64,000 nt of DNA from Burkholderiales bacterium (GTDB taxonomy: Bacteria > Pseudomonadota > Gammaproteobacteria > Burkholderiales > Casimicrobiaceae): the NCBI GenBank assembly GCA_905339295.1, contig CAJPFI010000009.1:124001-188000 (forward strand), read 5' to 3'. The first letter of the stretch is position 1. Each line of letters begins with the position of its first letter. The notes beneath the pieces are model-generated. The model ran no database searches. It was given only the letters and a program-made list of their open reading frames with translations, and was not told the origin of the DNA. Positions 48,553-57,579 of the stretch are shown piece after piece. Made by a program: the position numbers and the translations under genes.

Positions 48553-49477
48553 CGCGCCCGTCCCCGCGCCCGATCGGCGCGACCTCGACGCGCGCGCGGT
48601 GCGCCGCGCGTTCGGCCGCGCGGCGGCGAGCTACGACGCGGCGGCCGTGCTCCAGCGCGAGGTCGGCGCGCGGCTGGCCGAGCGGCTCGAGGTCGTGAGG
48701 CTAGCGCCCGCGGCCATCCTCGACGCCGGCTGCGGCACCGGCGAGGCGATCGGCGAGCTCGCCGCGCGCTATCCGGGCGTGCGCATCGCGGCGGTCGACG
48801 CCGCGTTGCCGATGGTGCAGCAGGCGCGCATGCGATCGATGCGCGGCCGCTCGGTGCTCGCGCGGCTGCTCGGTCCGCTCGGGCGCGGGCGCGCCGCCGC
48901 GCCCGCGTTCGCGTGCGGCGACGTCGCCGCGCTGCCGCTGCGCGCCGCGTGCGTCGACCTCGTCTGGTCGAACCTCGTGCTGCAATGGGTCGCCGACCCG
49001 CCGCTCGCGCTCGCCGAGTTCCGCCGCGTGCTCAGGGTCGGCGGGCTGCTCACGTTCACGACGTTCGGTCCCGACACGCTGAAGGAGCTGGTGCGGGCGT
49101 TCGCGCGGATCGACGGCTACACGCACGTCAACCGGTTCGTCGACATGCACGACCTGGGCGACATGCTCGTGGACGCGGGCTTCGCCGATCCGGTGATGGA
49201 CATGGAGATGATCACAGTGACCTACGCGACGCCCGCCGCGCTGCTCGCCGAGCTGAGGGCGATCGGCGCGACCAACCAGACGCGCGGCCGGCCGCGCGGC
49301 CTCACCGGCCGCCACCGGCGCCGCGCGCTGGAGGACGCGCTCGCGTCGCTCGCGCGCGACGGCCGCATCCCGGCGACCTTCGAGGTCGTCTATGGCCACG
49401 CGTGGAAGGTCGAGCCGACGCGGACCGCGGACGGACGGTCGATCGTGAGGATCCACAGGGGAGGGAGCGGGAGATAG
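48542..49477 (+). CDS. bioC: malonyl-ACP O-methyltransferase
   Basis: A 311-residue AdoMet methyltransferase that caps malonyl-ACP so that the fatty acid cycle can build pimeloyl. VRRAFGRAAASYDAAAVLQREV is the BioC N-terminal helix motif, ILDAGCGTGEAIGELAARYPG the AdoMet motif I, and DLVWSNLVLQWVADPPLALAEFRRVLRVGGLLTFTTFGPDTLKEL the later family block. It overlaps bioH by 11 bp. Confidence 0.94.
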   Translation: MPADAPVPAPDRRDLDARAVRRAFGRAAASYDAAAVLQREVGARLAERLEVVRLAPAAILDAGCGTGEAIGELAARYPGVRIAAVDAALPMVQQARMRSMRGRSVLARLLGPLGRGRAAAPAFACGDVAALPLRAACVDLVWSNLVLQWVADPPLALAEFRRVLRVGGLLTFTTFGPDTLKELVRAFARIDGYTHVNRFVDMHDLGDMLVDAGFADPVMDMEMITVTYATPAALLAELRAIGATNQTRGRPRGLTGRHRRRALEDALASLARDGRIPATFEVVYGHAWKVEPTRTADGRSIVRIHRGGSGR

Positions 49478-49488
49478 GGAACCGGGGG

Positions 49489-50226
49489 ATGGCGCATGGC
49501 GGCGGCGCGACGCGTCCCGTCGCCTTCGCGGACCTCCCGGCTTCCCGGCCCGCGCCGGACATGGCCCGCGGCATCTTCGTGACCGGAACCGACACCGGCG
49601 TCGGCAAGACCGTCGCCAGCGTCGCGCTGCTGCGCGGCCTCGTGGCGTGCGGGCGCCGCGCGGTCGGCATGAAGCCGGTGTCCGCGGGCATCGAGGCGGG
49701 CGCGGACGTCAACGCCGACGTCGCGGCGCTGGACGAGGCGGGCAATGTCGACGCGCCGCTCGCGGAACGCAATCCATTCGCGTTCGTGCCGGCGATCGCG
49801 CCGCACGTCGCCGCGGCGCGGGCGGGCGTGGCGATCGACCTCGACCGCATCGCGTCGGCCTACGCGCGCCTCGCCGCGCGGGCGGACGCGGTGGTCGTCG
49901 AAGGCGCCGGCGGGCCGCTCGTTCCGATCGGCGCGCACCACGACATGCTCGACGTGGCCGGGCGCCTCCGATTGCCCGTCGTGCTGGTGGTCGGCGTGCG
50001 GCTCGGCTGCCTCAACCACGCGCTCGCGGCCGAGCTCGCGATCCGCGCGCGCGGGCTCGAACTGGCCGGATGGATCGCGAACCGGATCGATCCGGGCATG
50101 CCCGCGGCCGCGGAAAGCGTCGCGTCGCTCGCGCAACGCCTGCCCGCGCCGTGCGTCGCCGATTTCGCGTGGGGCGAATCGGTCCCGCCGGATGCCCGCG
50201 CGCTCGCGCGACTCGGGCTCGCCTGA
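49489..50226 (+). CDS. bioD: dethiobiotin synthetase
   Basis: A 245-residue (or 221 from Met25) ATP-dependent carboxylase closing the ureido ring of DAPA. GIFVTGTDTGVGKTVASVALLRGL is the P-loop, AVGMKPVSAGIE the substrate Lys segment, and VVVEGAGGPLVPIG the metal/carbamate site. The first ATG has GGGGG close by; the ATG at 49561 would start with the compact MARGIFVTGTDT form common in the family. It closes the bio series. No bioA (DAPA aminotransferase) gene occurs in this window. Confidence 0.94.
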   Translation: MAHGGGATRPVAFADLPASRPAPDMARGIFVTGTDTGVGKTVASVALLRGLVACGRRAVGMKPVSAGIEAGADVNADVAALDEAGNVDAPLAERNPFAFVPAIAPHVAAARAGVAIDLDRIASAYARLAARADAVVVEGAGGPLVPIGAHHDMLDVAGRLRLPVVLVVGVRLGCLNHALAAELAIRARGLELAGWIANRIDPGMPAAAESVASLAQRLPAPCVADFAWGESVPPDARALARLGLA

Positions 50227-50682
50227 GCCGGATCCGCGCCGACGCGCCGCCTGGCGCGTCACGCGACGCGAGCCCGGCTGGCGAATCCTTGATCCATGCT
50301 AATATTTTGCGTTGCGCGGGCGCGCCGCCGGCGTTCGACGGAGAAACGGGGCCCCGCGCGGGCCCGTTTCGCACCGTTCCGGCGCCGGCCGTCGCCACGA
50401 TCAATCCGACATGCCCGTCACGGACAGCCCGCCGCGGATCGATGACCGGCCGAGCCGGCGCGACATCGGCCGGCGGTGGCTGCACGTCGAGGTCGACGAG
50501 GAACGCAGGACGCGCGAGCCGCGGCGCGTGTCGAGTCGCGGGAGGGACGCGGTGCGCTTCGGCGAAACGGTTCCGGCGTGCGGGCGCCCGACGCTCGCAC
50601 GCACGATCAGGGGAATGCCCGGCGCGCGGTGACGCGCCGCGGGGCATGGGGATTCGAGCACATCGCAGGGGTCGAGGACAGC
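50227..50682 (+). other. 456-bp region between bioD and coxB
   Basis: An inverted repeat (50343-50354 with 50360-50370, GAAACGGG-type arms with one bulge) lies about 117 bp past bioD. An AT-rich patch with TAATAT at 50300-50305 is unusual here and could be a cox-operon -10. A short open frame 50411-50632 (73 codons, Arg-rich) has no recognisable features. I cannot support a gene. Confidence 0.4.
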
Positions 50683-51549
50683 ATGGAGCGTACTTCCAAG
50701 GGGACCCGGGGCCGCCGCCTCGCCGCCGCAACGTTCGCCGCACTGGCCGCGTTGCCGGCCGTCTCCCACGCGGCGCTCGAGTGGAACCTGCAGACGCCGG
50801 TCACCGAGATCGCGCGCCAGCAGTTCGAGCTGCACACGTTCATCTTCTGGATCTGCATGGTCATCTTCGTCGGCGTGTTCGGCGTGATGTTCTACTCGCT
50901 GTTCAGGCACCGGAAGTCGATCGGCCACCAGGCCGAGCAGTTCCACGAGAACACCGTCGTCGAGGTCGTCTGGACGGTGATCCCGTTCCTGATCCTGCTG
51001 TTCATGGCGTACCCGGCGACGAAGACGATCCTCGCGATGAAGGACACGTCGGCGCCCGACCTGACGATCAAGGTCACCGGCTACCAGTGGAAGTGGGGCT
51101 ACGACTACCTGCAGGACGGCTTCGGGTACTACTCGAGCCTGGCGACGCCGCTCGCGCAGATCGAGGGCCGCGCGCCGAAGGGCGAGAACTACCTGCTCGA
51201 GGTCGACAACCCGATGGTCGTGCCGGTCGGCGCCAAGGTGCGCGTGCTGATCACGGCGGGCGACGTGCTGCACGCGTGGTGGGTGCCCGCGTTCGGCGTC
51301 AAGCAGGACGCGATCCCGGGCTTCGTCCGCGACTCGTGGTTCCGGGCCGAGAAGGTCGGGACCTACCGCGGCCAGTGCGCCGAGCTGTGCGGCAAGGAGC
51401 ACGGCTTCATGCCGGTCGTCGTCGAGGTGAAGTCGACGGAAGACTACGCGAAGTGGGCCGCGGAGCAGAAGCAGAAGGTCGCGGCCGCCGCCGCGGCGCC
51501 GTCCGGCCAGGCGGCCGGGCCCGCCGCGATGCAGGCCGCCCTCAGGTGA
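50683..51549 (+). CDS. coxB: cytochrome c oxidase subunit II
   Basis: A 288-residue inner-membrane subunit. A signal peptide (residues 1-30, ...[13 protein letters not shown]) is followed by two membrane helices (about 53-75 and 93-112) and a periplasmic cupredoxin domain. The CuA ligands are visible as His197 (VLHAWW), and Cys232, Glu234, Cys236, His240 and Met243 ([14 protein letters not shown]). No C-terminal cytochrome c domain is fused, so electrons come from a separate cytochrome c. It leads the cox operon; coxA follows at 51593. Confidence 0.96.
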   Translation: MERTSKGTRGRRLAAATFAALAALPAVSHAALEWNLQTPVTEIARQQFELHTFIFWICMVIFVGVFGVMFYSLFRHRKSIGHQAEQFHENTVVEVVWTVIPFLILLFMAYPATKTILAMKDTSAPDLTIKVTGYQWKWGYDYLQDGFGYYSSLATPLAQIEGRAPKGENYLLEVDNPMVVPVGAKVRVLITAGDVLHAWWVPAFGVKQDAIPGFVRDSWFRAEKVGTYRGQCAELCGKEHGFMPVVVEVKSTEDYAKWAAEQKQKVAAAAAAPSGQAAGPAAMQAALR

Positions 51550-51592
51550 CGCACGCCGCGCAGCACACGAACGCCGATTCCAGGAGAACGCG

Positions 51593-53188
51593 ATGAGCAG
51601 CATCCCGCACGATCACGCCGCCGGCGGCCACGAGCACGAGCACGCGCACTACCCTGGCGGGATCATGCGCTGGATCACGACGACCAACCACAAGGACATC
51701 GGCACGATGTACCTGTGGTTCTCGTTCACGATGTTCCTCGTCGGCGGCGTGATGGCGCTCACGATCCGCGCCGAGCTGTTCCAGCCGGGCCTGCAGGTCG
51801 TCCACCCGGAGTTCTTCAACCAGCTGACGTCGCTGCACGGCCTCATCATGGTGTTCGGCGCGATCATGCCCGCCGCGGTCGGCTTCGCGAACTGGATGAT
51901 CCCGATGCTGATCGGCGCGCCCGACATGGCGTTCGCGCGCATGAACAACTGGAGCTTCTGGCTGCTCCCGCCGGCCGGGATCATGCTGGTCGGCTCGCTG
52001 TTCGTCCCCGGCGGCGCGGTGTCGGCGGGCTGGACGCTGTACCCGCCGCTGACCATCCAGAACGGCATGGGGATGGACCTCGCGATCTTCGCGATCCACA
52101 TCATGGGCGCGTCGTCGATCATGGGGTCGATCAACATCATCACGACGATCCTGAACCTGCGCGCGCCGGGCATGACGCTGATGAAGATGCCGCTGTTCTG
52201 CTGGACGTGGCTCATCACCGCCTACCTGCTCATCGCCGTGATGCCGGTGCTCGCCGGCGCGGTGACGATGCTGCTCACCGACCGCCACTTCGGCACGTCG
52301 TTCTTCAACGCGGCCGGCGGCGGCGACCCGGTGCTGTTCCAGCACATCTTCTGGTTCTTCGGCCACCCCGAGGTCTACATCATCATCATGCCGGCGTTCG
52401 GGATCATCTCCGAGATCATCCCGGTGTACTCGCGCAAGCCGCTGTTCGGCTACGCGTCGATGGTGTACGCGGTCGCCGGCATCGCGATCCTGTCGTTCAT
52501 CGTCTGGGCGCACCACATGTTCACCGTCGGCATGCCGACCGCCGGCCTGCTGTTCTACATGTACGCGACGATGCTGATCGCGGTGCCGACCGGCGTGAAG
52601 GTGTTCAACTGGCTCGCGACGATGTGGCGCGGCGCGATCACGTTCGAGACGCCGATGCTGTTCGCGCTCGGCTTCCTGTTCCTGTTCACGCTCGGCGGCT
52701 TCACCGGCCTCGTGCTCGCGATCATGCCGGTCGACATCCAGATCCACGACACCTACTACGTCGTCGCGCACTTCCACTACGTGATGGTGGCGGGCAGCCT
52801 GTTCGCGTTCTTCGGCGGGGTCTACCACTGGATCCCGAAGTGGACCGGCACGATGTACTCGGAGAAGCTCGGCCGCATCCACTTCTGGCTGTCGCTCGTG
52901 TTCTTCAACGTCGCGTTCTTCCCGCAGCACTTCCTGGGCCTGGCCGGCATGCCGCGGCGCATCCCGGACTACGCGACGCAGTTCACCGACTGGAACATGG
53001 TGTCGTCGATCGGCGCGTTCGGCTTCGGGATCTCGCAGTTCGTGTTCCTGTGGGCGGTGATCAAGTGCATCCGCGGGGACGGCGCGAAGGCGCCGGCGAA
53101 GCCGTGGGAAGGCGCGACCACGCTCGAGTGGACGCTGCCGTCGCCGGCGCCCTACCACACCTTCGAGACGCCGCCCGTCGTCAAGTGA
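51593..53188 (+). CDS. coxA: cytochrome c oxidase subunit I
   Basis: A 531-residue heme-copper oxidase catalytic subunit with twelve membrane helices. [17 protein letters not shown] contains the CuB His, the A1-type Glu and the cross-link Tyr region; [11 protein letters not shown] supplies the two other CuB His residues, and [18 protein letters not shown] the heme a and a3 ligands. The FGHPEV motif marks an A1-family aa3 oxidase. It starts 43 bp after coxB with a GGAGAA SD. Confidence 0.97.
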   Translation: MSSIPHDHAAGGHEHEHAHYPGGIMRWITTTNHKDIGTMYLWFSFTMFLVGGVMALTIRAELFQPGLQVVHPEFFNQLTSLHGLIMVFGAIMPAAVGFANWMIPMLIGAPDMAFARMNNWSFWLLPPAGIMLVGSLFVPGGAVSAGWTLYPPLTIQNGMGMDLAIFAIHIMGASSIMGSINIITTILNLRAPGMTLMKMPLFCWTWLITAYLLIAVMPVLAGAVTMLLTDRHFGTSFFNAAGGGDPVLFQHIFWFFGHPEVYIIIMPAFGIISEIIPVYSRKPLFGYASMVYAVAGIAILSFIVWAHHMFTVGMPTAGLLFYMYATMLIAVPTGVKVFNWLATMWRGAITFETPMLFALGFLFLFTLGGFTGLVLAIMPVDIQIHDTYYVVAHFHYVMVAGSLFAFFGGVYHWIPKWTGTMYSEKLGRIHFWLSLVFFNVAFFPQHFLGLAGMPRRIPDYATQFTDWNMVSSIGAFGFGISQFVFLWAVIKCIRGDGAKAPAKPWEGATTLEWTLPSPAPYHTFETPPVVK

Positions 53189-53227
53189 CCGCACGCGGGG
53201 CGCCGCGCGCGCCCCGCCCCCACGCCC

Positions 53228-53440
53228 ATGAACGACACCCGCCGCCGATCCGACGATCCGGACGTGCGCGCCAGCATCCGGCGCACGGCGCTCGTGCTCG
53301 CGTCGATCGCGCTGGTGTTCTTCGGCGGCGTGCTCGCGTCGCGGCTGTTCGGCGACCAGAGCATCGGGATGACGGTGGTCGGGGCCGCGGTGTTCCTGTT
53401 CCTGGTGCTCGGGATCGGGCGCCACCTCGGGCGGAAGTGA
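53228..53440 (+). CDS. small two-helix membrane protein in the cox operon
   Basis: A 70-residue protein: a charged start (NDTRRRSDDPDVRASIRR), then two hydrophobic helices (about 21-42, ALVLASIALVFFGGVLASRLF, and 46-66, IGMTVVGAAVFLFLVLGIG). The family is unknown to me. Its place between coxA and ctaG, with 4 bp to the latter, suggests a CcoQ/CoxIV-like or assembly role. Other betaproteobacteria often have a tiny assembly protein at this site, but I cannot confirm homology. Confidence 0.75.
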   Translation: MNDTRRRSDDPDVRASIRRTALVLASIALVFFGGVLASRLFGDQSIGMTVVGAAVFLFLVLGIGRHLGRK

Positions 53441-53444
53441 GCGC

Positions 53445-54038
53445 ATGACGACCCGCGACGCAGGCCCGGCGCTACGCGCCGACAACCGCAGCATCCTCGC
53501 GCGCCTGGTCGTGGTCGCGGCGGCGATGTTCGCGTTCGGCTACGCGCTGGTCCCGTTCTACGAGAAGATCTGCCAGGTCACGGGCCTGCGCGACATCGAC
53601 CGGCCGGCCGAGGTGCGCAACACGCAGGTCGACGCGTCGCGCAACGTGCGCATCGAGCTCGACGCGAACACGCGCGGGCTGCCGTGGACGTTCCGGCCGC
53701 TCGTGGCGACGATCGACGTGCACCCCGGCGCGCTGACGCAGGTCGACTTCGAGATCGTCAACCCGACCGACCGGCCGGTGACGGGACAGGCGATCCCGAG
53801 CTACCTGCCGCGCAACGCGTCCGAGTACTTCCGCAAGCTCGACTGCTTCTGCTTCTCGACGCAGACGCTTCAGGCCGGGGAGCGGCGGCGCATGCCGGTG
53901 GTGTTCGTGCTCGATCCGGAGCTGCCGGCGGACGTGCCGGTGGTGACGCTGTCGTACACGTTCTTCGAGGTCGAGGGCGGGCCGTCGGCGCGCGCGGCGT
54001 CGGGCCGGGACAACGGGAGCGCGGCGCGCGGATCCTGA
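53445..54038 (+). CDS. ctaG: cytochrome c oxidase assembly protein CtaG/Cox11
   Basis: A 197-residue membrane-anchored copper chaperone that loads CuB of CoxA. One N-terminal helix (about residues 20-40, VVVAAAMFAFGYALVPFYEKICQVTG) includes the conserved Cys near its periplasmic side, and KLDCFCFSTQTLQAGERRRMPVVFVLDPELP has the copper-binding CFCF motif. The family length is about 180-200. It is coupled to the small protein upstream (4-bp gap). Confidence 0.95.
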   Translation: MTTRDAGPALRADNRSILARLVVVAAAMFAFGYALVPFYEKICQVTGLRDIDRPAEVRNTQVDASRNVRIELDANTRGLPWTFRPLVATIDVHPGALTQVDFEIVNPTDRPVTGQAIPSYLPRNASEYFRKLDCFCFSTQTLQAGERRRMPVVFVLDPELPADVPVVTLSYTFFEVEGGPSARAASGRDNGSAARGS

Positions 54039-54091
54039 TCCGGCGGCGCGGCAGGCGGCAAACGGCCGAGGAAGGCGAAGGGAGCGACACG

Positions 54092-54961
54092 ATGGGTTCG
54101 ACGACGCACGGCGGACAGCCGGTTTACTACTTCATCCCGCAGCCGTCGCACTGGCCGATCACCGGCTCGGTCGCGCTGCTGCTGATGGGCGGGGGCGCGG
54201 CGTTCTGGTTCAACGGCTACGCCGCCGGGCCCTGGGTCGTCGCGCTCGGGTTCGCGATCCTGCTGTTCATGATGTTCGGCTGGTTCGGGACGGTGATCGG
54301 CGAGTCGGAGAGCCGCCTGTACAACAAGCGCGTGGACCTCTCGTTCCGCTGGGCGATGAGCTGGTTCATCTTCAGCGAGGTGATGTTCTTCGCCGCGTTC
54401 TTCGGCGCGCTGTTCTACGTGCGCAACCTGTCGGTGCCGGACCTGGGCGCCGGATCGATCACCGGCAACCTCCTGTGGCCGAACTATGCGGCGCAGTGGC
54501 CGACCGTGGGGCCGTACGTGACGCAGCAGTTCACGCCGATGGGCGCGATGGGGATCCCGCTCCTCAACACGATCATCCTGCTCACGTCGGGCGTCACGCT
54601 CACGATCGCGCACCACGCGCTCAAGGCGGGCCACCGCGGCGCGCTCGCGCTGTGGCTCGCGGCCACGATCGCGCTGGGCCTGACGTTCCTCGGGTTCCAG
54701 GCCTACGAGTACATCCACGCCTACAGCGACCTCAACCTGAAGCTCTCGACCGGCGTCTACGGCTCCACGTTCTTCATGCTGACCGGCTTCCACGGGATGC
54801 ACGTGACGGTCGGCGCGATCATGCTGTCGGTGATGCTCGGGCGCGTGCTGAAGGGGCACTTCGACGCGCAGCACCATTTCGCGTTCGAGGCCGCCGCGTG
54901 GTACTGGCACTTCGTCGACGTGGTCTGGCTGCTGCTGTTCGTGCTGGTGTACTGGCTGTAG
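54092..54961 (+). CDS. coxC: cytochrome c oxidase subunit III
   Basis: A 289-residue subunit of seven-helix type. YYFIPQPSHWPITGSVALLLM is the first helix, FRWAMSWFIFSEVMFFAAFFGALFYVR the conserved Glu helix, and GSTFFMLTGFHGMHVTVGAIML and AAAWYWHFVDVVWLLLFVLVYWL the last helices. The ATG at 54092 has a GGAGCGA SD. A strong terminator follows 23 bp after the stop. Confidence 0.96.
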   Translation: MGSTTHGGQPVYYFIPQPSHWPITGSVALLLMGGGAAFWFNGYAAGPWVVALGFAILLFMMFGWFGTVIGESESRLYNKRVDLSFRWAMSWFIFSEVMFFAAFFGALFYVRNLSVPDLGAGSITGNLLWPNYAAQWPTVGPYVTQQFTPMGAMGIPLLNTIILLTSGVTLTIAHHALKAGHRGALALWLAATIALGLTFLGFQAYEYIHAYSDLNLKLSTGVYGSTFFMLTGFHGMHVTVGAIMLSVMLGRVLKGHFDAQHHFAFEAAAWYWHFVDVVWLLLFVLVYWL

Positions 54962-54983
54962 CCGGCGCCGCCGCGCGGGCGAG

Positions 54984-55017
54984 GGCCGCACGGGGCGACC
55001 CGTGCGGCCTTCTGCTT
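54984..55017 (+). terminator. rho-independent terminator after coxC
   Basis: An 11-bp perfect stem (54984-54994 with 54999-55009) and GCGA loop are followed by TTCTGCTT. It closes the coxB-coxA-ctaG-coxC unit; the convergent DUF2909 gene begins beyond it. Confidence 0.88.
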
Positions 55018-55042
55018 CCGGAGGCGCCGCCGCGGCGGCGCC

Positions 55043-55243
55043 TCAGCGCAGGCCGCCGGGGCTGATCCAGCCCATCCAGTACGAGACGAGCAGGAACGCG
55101 ACGACGGAGATCGACAGGCCGACGCGGACCGCGAGCGCGGTCACGACGCGATGGCCCACGCCGCGGTCGCGGTAGAGGAACACCAGCGCGGTGAACAGGG
55201 CGACGACGACGGCGACAAGGCCGCCGATGACGATGATCTTCAT
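55043..55243 (-). CDS. DUF2909 twin-helix membrane protein
   Basis: A 66-residue protein with two membrane helices: KIIVIGGLVAVVVALFTALVFLYRD and VVTALAVRVGLSISVVAFLLVSYWMGW. This pattern matches DUF2909 proteins encoded beside SURF1 in betaproteobacterial cox loci. Function is unknown. It is convergent with coxC and divergent from SURF1 (50 bp apart). Confidence 0.85.
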   Translation of the reverse strand: MKIIVIGGLVAVVVALFTALVFLYRDRGVGHRVVTALAVRVGLSISVVAFLLVSYWMGWISPGGLR

Positions 55244-55293
55244 GGTTCTGCGCGGGCGCCCGGACGTCCTCGGCGCAGTCTAGCATCGCGGCC

Positions 55294-56022
55294 ATGGCGG
55301 CGATCCCGGACACGCGCGTCGTGCGCGCGCTCGTCGCGGCCGCGACCGTCGCGGCCGTCGCGTTGTTCGTCGCCGCCGGCAACTGGCAGCGCGACCGGAT
55401 GCTCGCCAAGGAGGCGGACCGCGCCGCGCTCGACGCGGCGGCCGCGCTCGCGCCGGTGCCGCTGCCGCGCACGGACGACTGGGCGGCGTGGCGCTACCGG
55501 CGCGTGACGGCGACCGGCGAGTGGCGCGGCGCCGCGCAGGTGCTGGTCGACAACAAGGTGCAGGCGGGGCGCGCCGGCTTCCACGTGCTCACGCCGCTCG
55601 CGCTCGACGACCGCCGCGTGGTGCTGGTCGACCGCGGCTGGATCGCCGCGGGCGCGGGCGCGACGCGCGTCCCGGACGTCGCGGCGCCGCAGGGGAGGGT
55701 CACGGTCGCCGGCAGGATCGCGGCGCAGCGCTCGCGCTACGTCGAGCTGGACGCGGGGGCGCCCGCGGGCAACGTGTGGCAGAACCTCGACCCCGCGCGC
55801 ATCGGGGCGGCGACGGGGCTCGCGCTCCTGCCCGCGGTGATCGAGCAGGACGACGCGTCCGCGCCGGCCGACGGGCTCGTGCGCCGGTGGCCGCCGCCCG
55901 ACGCGGGCGTCGACACGCACCGCGTCTACATGATGCAGTGGTACGCGTTCGCCGCGCTCGCGGCGGGGCTGTGGATCGGATTCGCGGTGCGCCGGCGCTG
56001 GCGCGCCAGGGGAGGACGATGA
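55294..56022 (+). CDS. SURF1-family cytochrome oxidase biogenesis protein
   Basis: A 242-residue protein with helices at both ends (residues about 12-30, and 212-232: MMQWYAFAALAAGLWIGFAVR) and the SURF1 periplasmic core. GNWQRDRMLAKEADRAALDAA, WRYRRVTATGEWRGAAQVLVDNKVQAGRAGFHVLTPLAL and VLVDRGWIA are its conserved blocks. It helps insert heme a into CoxA. The stop overlaps the next ATG (ATGA). Confidence 0.92.
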   Translation: MAAIPDTRVVRALVAAATVAAVALFVAAGNWQRDRMLAKEADRAALDAAAALAPVPLPRTDDWAAWRYRRVTATGEWRGAAQVLVDNKVQAGRAGFHVLTPLALDDRRVVLVDRGWIAAGAGATRVPDVAAPQGRVTVAGRIAAQRSRYVELDAGAPAGNVWQNLDPARIGAATGLALLPAVIEQDDASAPADGLVRRWPPPDAGVDTHRVYMMQWYAFAALAAGLWIGFAVRRRWRARGGR

Positions 56023-56582
56023 GCGAGCAAGCGCCGAAGCGCAGCCTGCGCACGATGTGGCTGATCCTCGCCGTGTGCGCGGCGCCGGTGGTCGCGTCGT
56101 TCGCCGCGTACTACCTGATGCCTCCGCGCGCGCCGGCCAACTACGGCGAGCTCCTGCCGACGCAGGCGGCGCCGGCGCTCTCGGGCGCGCGCGTGGACGG
56201 GCGCACGTGGACGCTCGAGGACGAGAAGGGGCGCTGGACCATGCTCGTCGCGGCGCCGGCGTCCTGCGACGAGGGCTGCGCCGCGCGCCTCTACGCGACG
56301 CGCCAGTCGCGCACGATGCAGGGCCGCGAGCACGACCGGGTCGTGCGGGTCTGGCTCGTGACCGACGGCGGCATGCCGGCGGCGGCCCTGCTGGCCGAGC
56401 ACCCCGACGTCGTCGTCGTGCGGACGGAGGCGCGGGTCGCCGAGCGCCTGCCGCGCGGCGCCGGCGCGATCCACCTCGTCGATCCGCTCGGCAACCAGGT
56501 GCTCGCCTGGCCGGGCACTCCCGACATCAGGGCGATGGGGCGCGATCTCGCGCGCCTGCTCAAGGCGTCCCGGATCGGATGA
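56019..56582 (+). CDS. membrane-anchored SCO-like protein with CxxxC
   Basis: A 187-residue protein with one N-terminal helix (about residues 13-33, WLILAVCAAPVVASFAAYYL) and a thioredoxin-like region. APASCDEGCAARLYATRQ puts Cys83 and Cys87 in the same CxxxC spacing as the copper site of SCO proteins, but the later metal His of SCO (HSAGIF) has no equivalent (GAIHLVDPLGN instead). Homologues in this position are usually called hypothetical. Coupled to SURF1 by ATGA overlap, it probably acts in oxidase assembly or thiol reduction. Confidence 0.8.
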   Translation: MSEQAPKRSLRTMWLILAVCAAPVVASFAAYYLMPPRAPANYGELLPTQAAPALSGARVDGRTWTLEDEKGRWTMLVAAPASCDEGCAARLYATRQSRTMQGREHDRVVRVWLVTDGGMPAAALLAEHPDVVVVRTEARVAERLPRGAGAIHLVDPLGNQVLAWPGTPDIRAMGRDLARLLKASRIG

Positions 56583-56650
56583 GGCGGCGCGCCGGGGACG
56601 GCCTTCGAGTCCCTCCTGCCGTCATGGGGGCGGCGCGCCGTCCGACGCGG

Positions 56651-56656
56651 TAAAAT
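56651..56656 (+). promoter_or_regulatory. -10 element of ctaB
   Basis: TAAAAT lies 23 bp before the ctaB ATG in the 96-bp gap after the SCO-like gene. No clear -35 box. It suggests ctaB-sco is transcribed separately from SURF1. Confidence 0.45.
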
Positions 56657-56678
56657 CCCTCTTTCGCCCGATGCCCCG

Positions 56679-57560
56679 ATGACCGCCCTCGCCCTCGCCG
56701 AAACCCGCCTGCGCCAGTTTCTCGCGCTCGCGAAGCCGCGCGTCGTGTCGCTCATCGTGTTCTGCGCGGTGATCGGGATGTTCCTCGCGGTGCCGGGCCT
56801 GCCGAACCCGGCGGTCGTGTTCGCCGCCACGGTCGGCATCGCGCTCGTCGCGGGCGCCGCCGCGGCGATCAACTGCCTGGTCGAGCAGAGGATCGACGCG
56901 AAGATGCTGCGCACGCGCGCGCGGCCGCTGCCGGCGGGCGAGCTCACGTCGCGGCAGACGCTGCTGTTCGCGGTGCTGGTCGGCGGCGCCGGCCTCCTGA
57001 TCCTCGGCCGCTGGGTCAACGCGCTGACGATGTGGCTCACGCTCGCCACGTTCATCGGCTACGCGATCGTCTACACGGTGCTGCTCAAGCCCGCGACGCC
57101 GCAGAACATCGTGATCGGCGGGGCGTCGGGCGCGATGCCGCCGGTGCTGGGCTGGGCCGCGGTCACGGGCGAGGTCGCCCCGGAGGCGCTCATCCTGTTC
57201 CTGATCATCTTCGTGTGGACGCCGCCACACTTCTGGTCGCTCGCGCTCTACCGCACGCAGGACTACGCGCGCGCCGGACTGCCGATGCTGCCGGTCACGC
57301 ACGGCTCGCGCTACACGCGCCTGATGATCGTGCTCTACACGTTCGCGTTGATCGCGGTGACGATGCTGCCGTTCGCGATCCGCATGAGCGGCCCGCTCTA
57401 CCTCGCGAGCGCGCTGCTGCTGGGCGGCGTCTTCGCCGGCTACGCGGTCGCCCTCTACGTGCGCTACAGCGACGCGCTGGCGCGCCGGACGTTCGCCTAC
57501 TCGATCGCCTACCTCGCCGCGCTGTTCTCGGCGCTGCTCGTCGACCACTACTGGCAGTAG
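56679..57560 (+). CDS. ctaB: protoheme IX farnesyltransferase (heme O synthase)
   Basis: A 293-residue UbiA-fold enzyme that farnesylates heme b to heme o, the precursor of heme a. [26 protein letters not shown] holds the first Asp-rich motif (N-x3-E/D-x3-D type) and [37 protein letters not shown] the second. About eight to nine membrane helices. ctaA (heme A synthase) normally precedes ctaB in this cluster but is absent; sco follows after 19 bp. Confidence 0.95.
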   Translation: MTALALAETRLRQFLALAKPRVVSLIVFCAVIGMFLAVPGLPNPAVVFAATVGIALVAGAAAAINCLVEQRIDAKMLRTRARPLPAGELTSRQTLLFAVLVGGAGLLILGRWVNALTMWLTLATFIGYAIVYTVLLKPATPQNIVIGGASGAMPPVLGWAAVTGEVAPEALILFLIIFVWTPPHFWSLALYRTQDYARAGLPMLPVTHGSRYTRLMIVLYTFALIAVTMLPFAIRMSGPLYLASALLLGGVFAGYAVALYVRYSDALARRTFAYSIAYLAALFSALLVDHYWQ

Positions 57561-57579
57561 GCCGGGGCCGTCCACGCCG

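Noticed and set aside
50411-50632. Small ORF upstream of coxB
   Set aside because: 73 Arg-rich codons, no SD, no recognisable motif; more likely a chance frame.
54039-54091. Missing small cox protein (DUF2970) between ctaG and coxC
   Set aside because: The 53-bp gap is too short for a gene and shows only the coxC SD.
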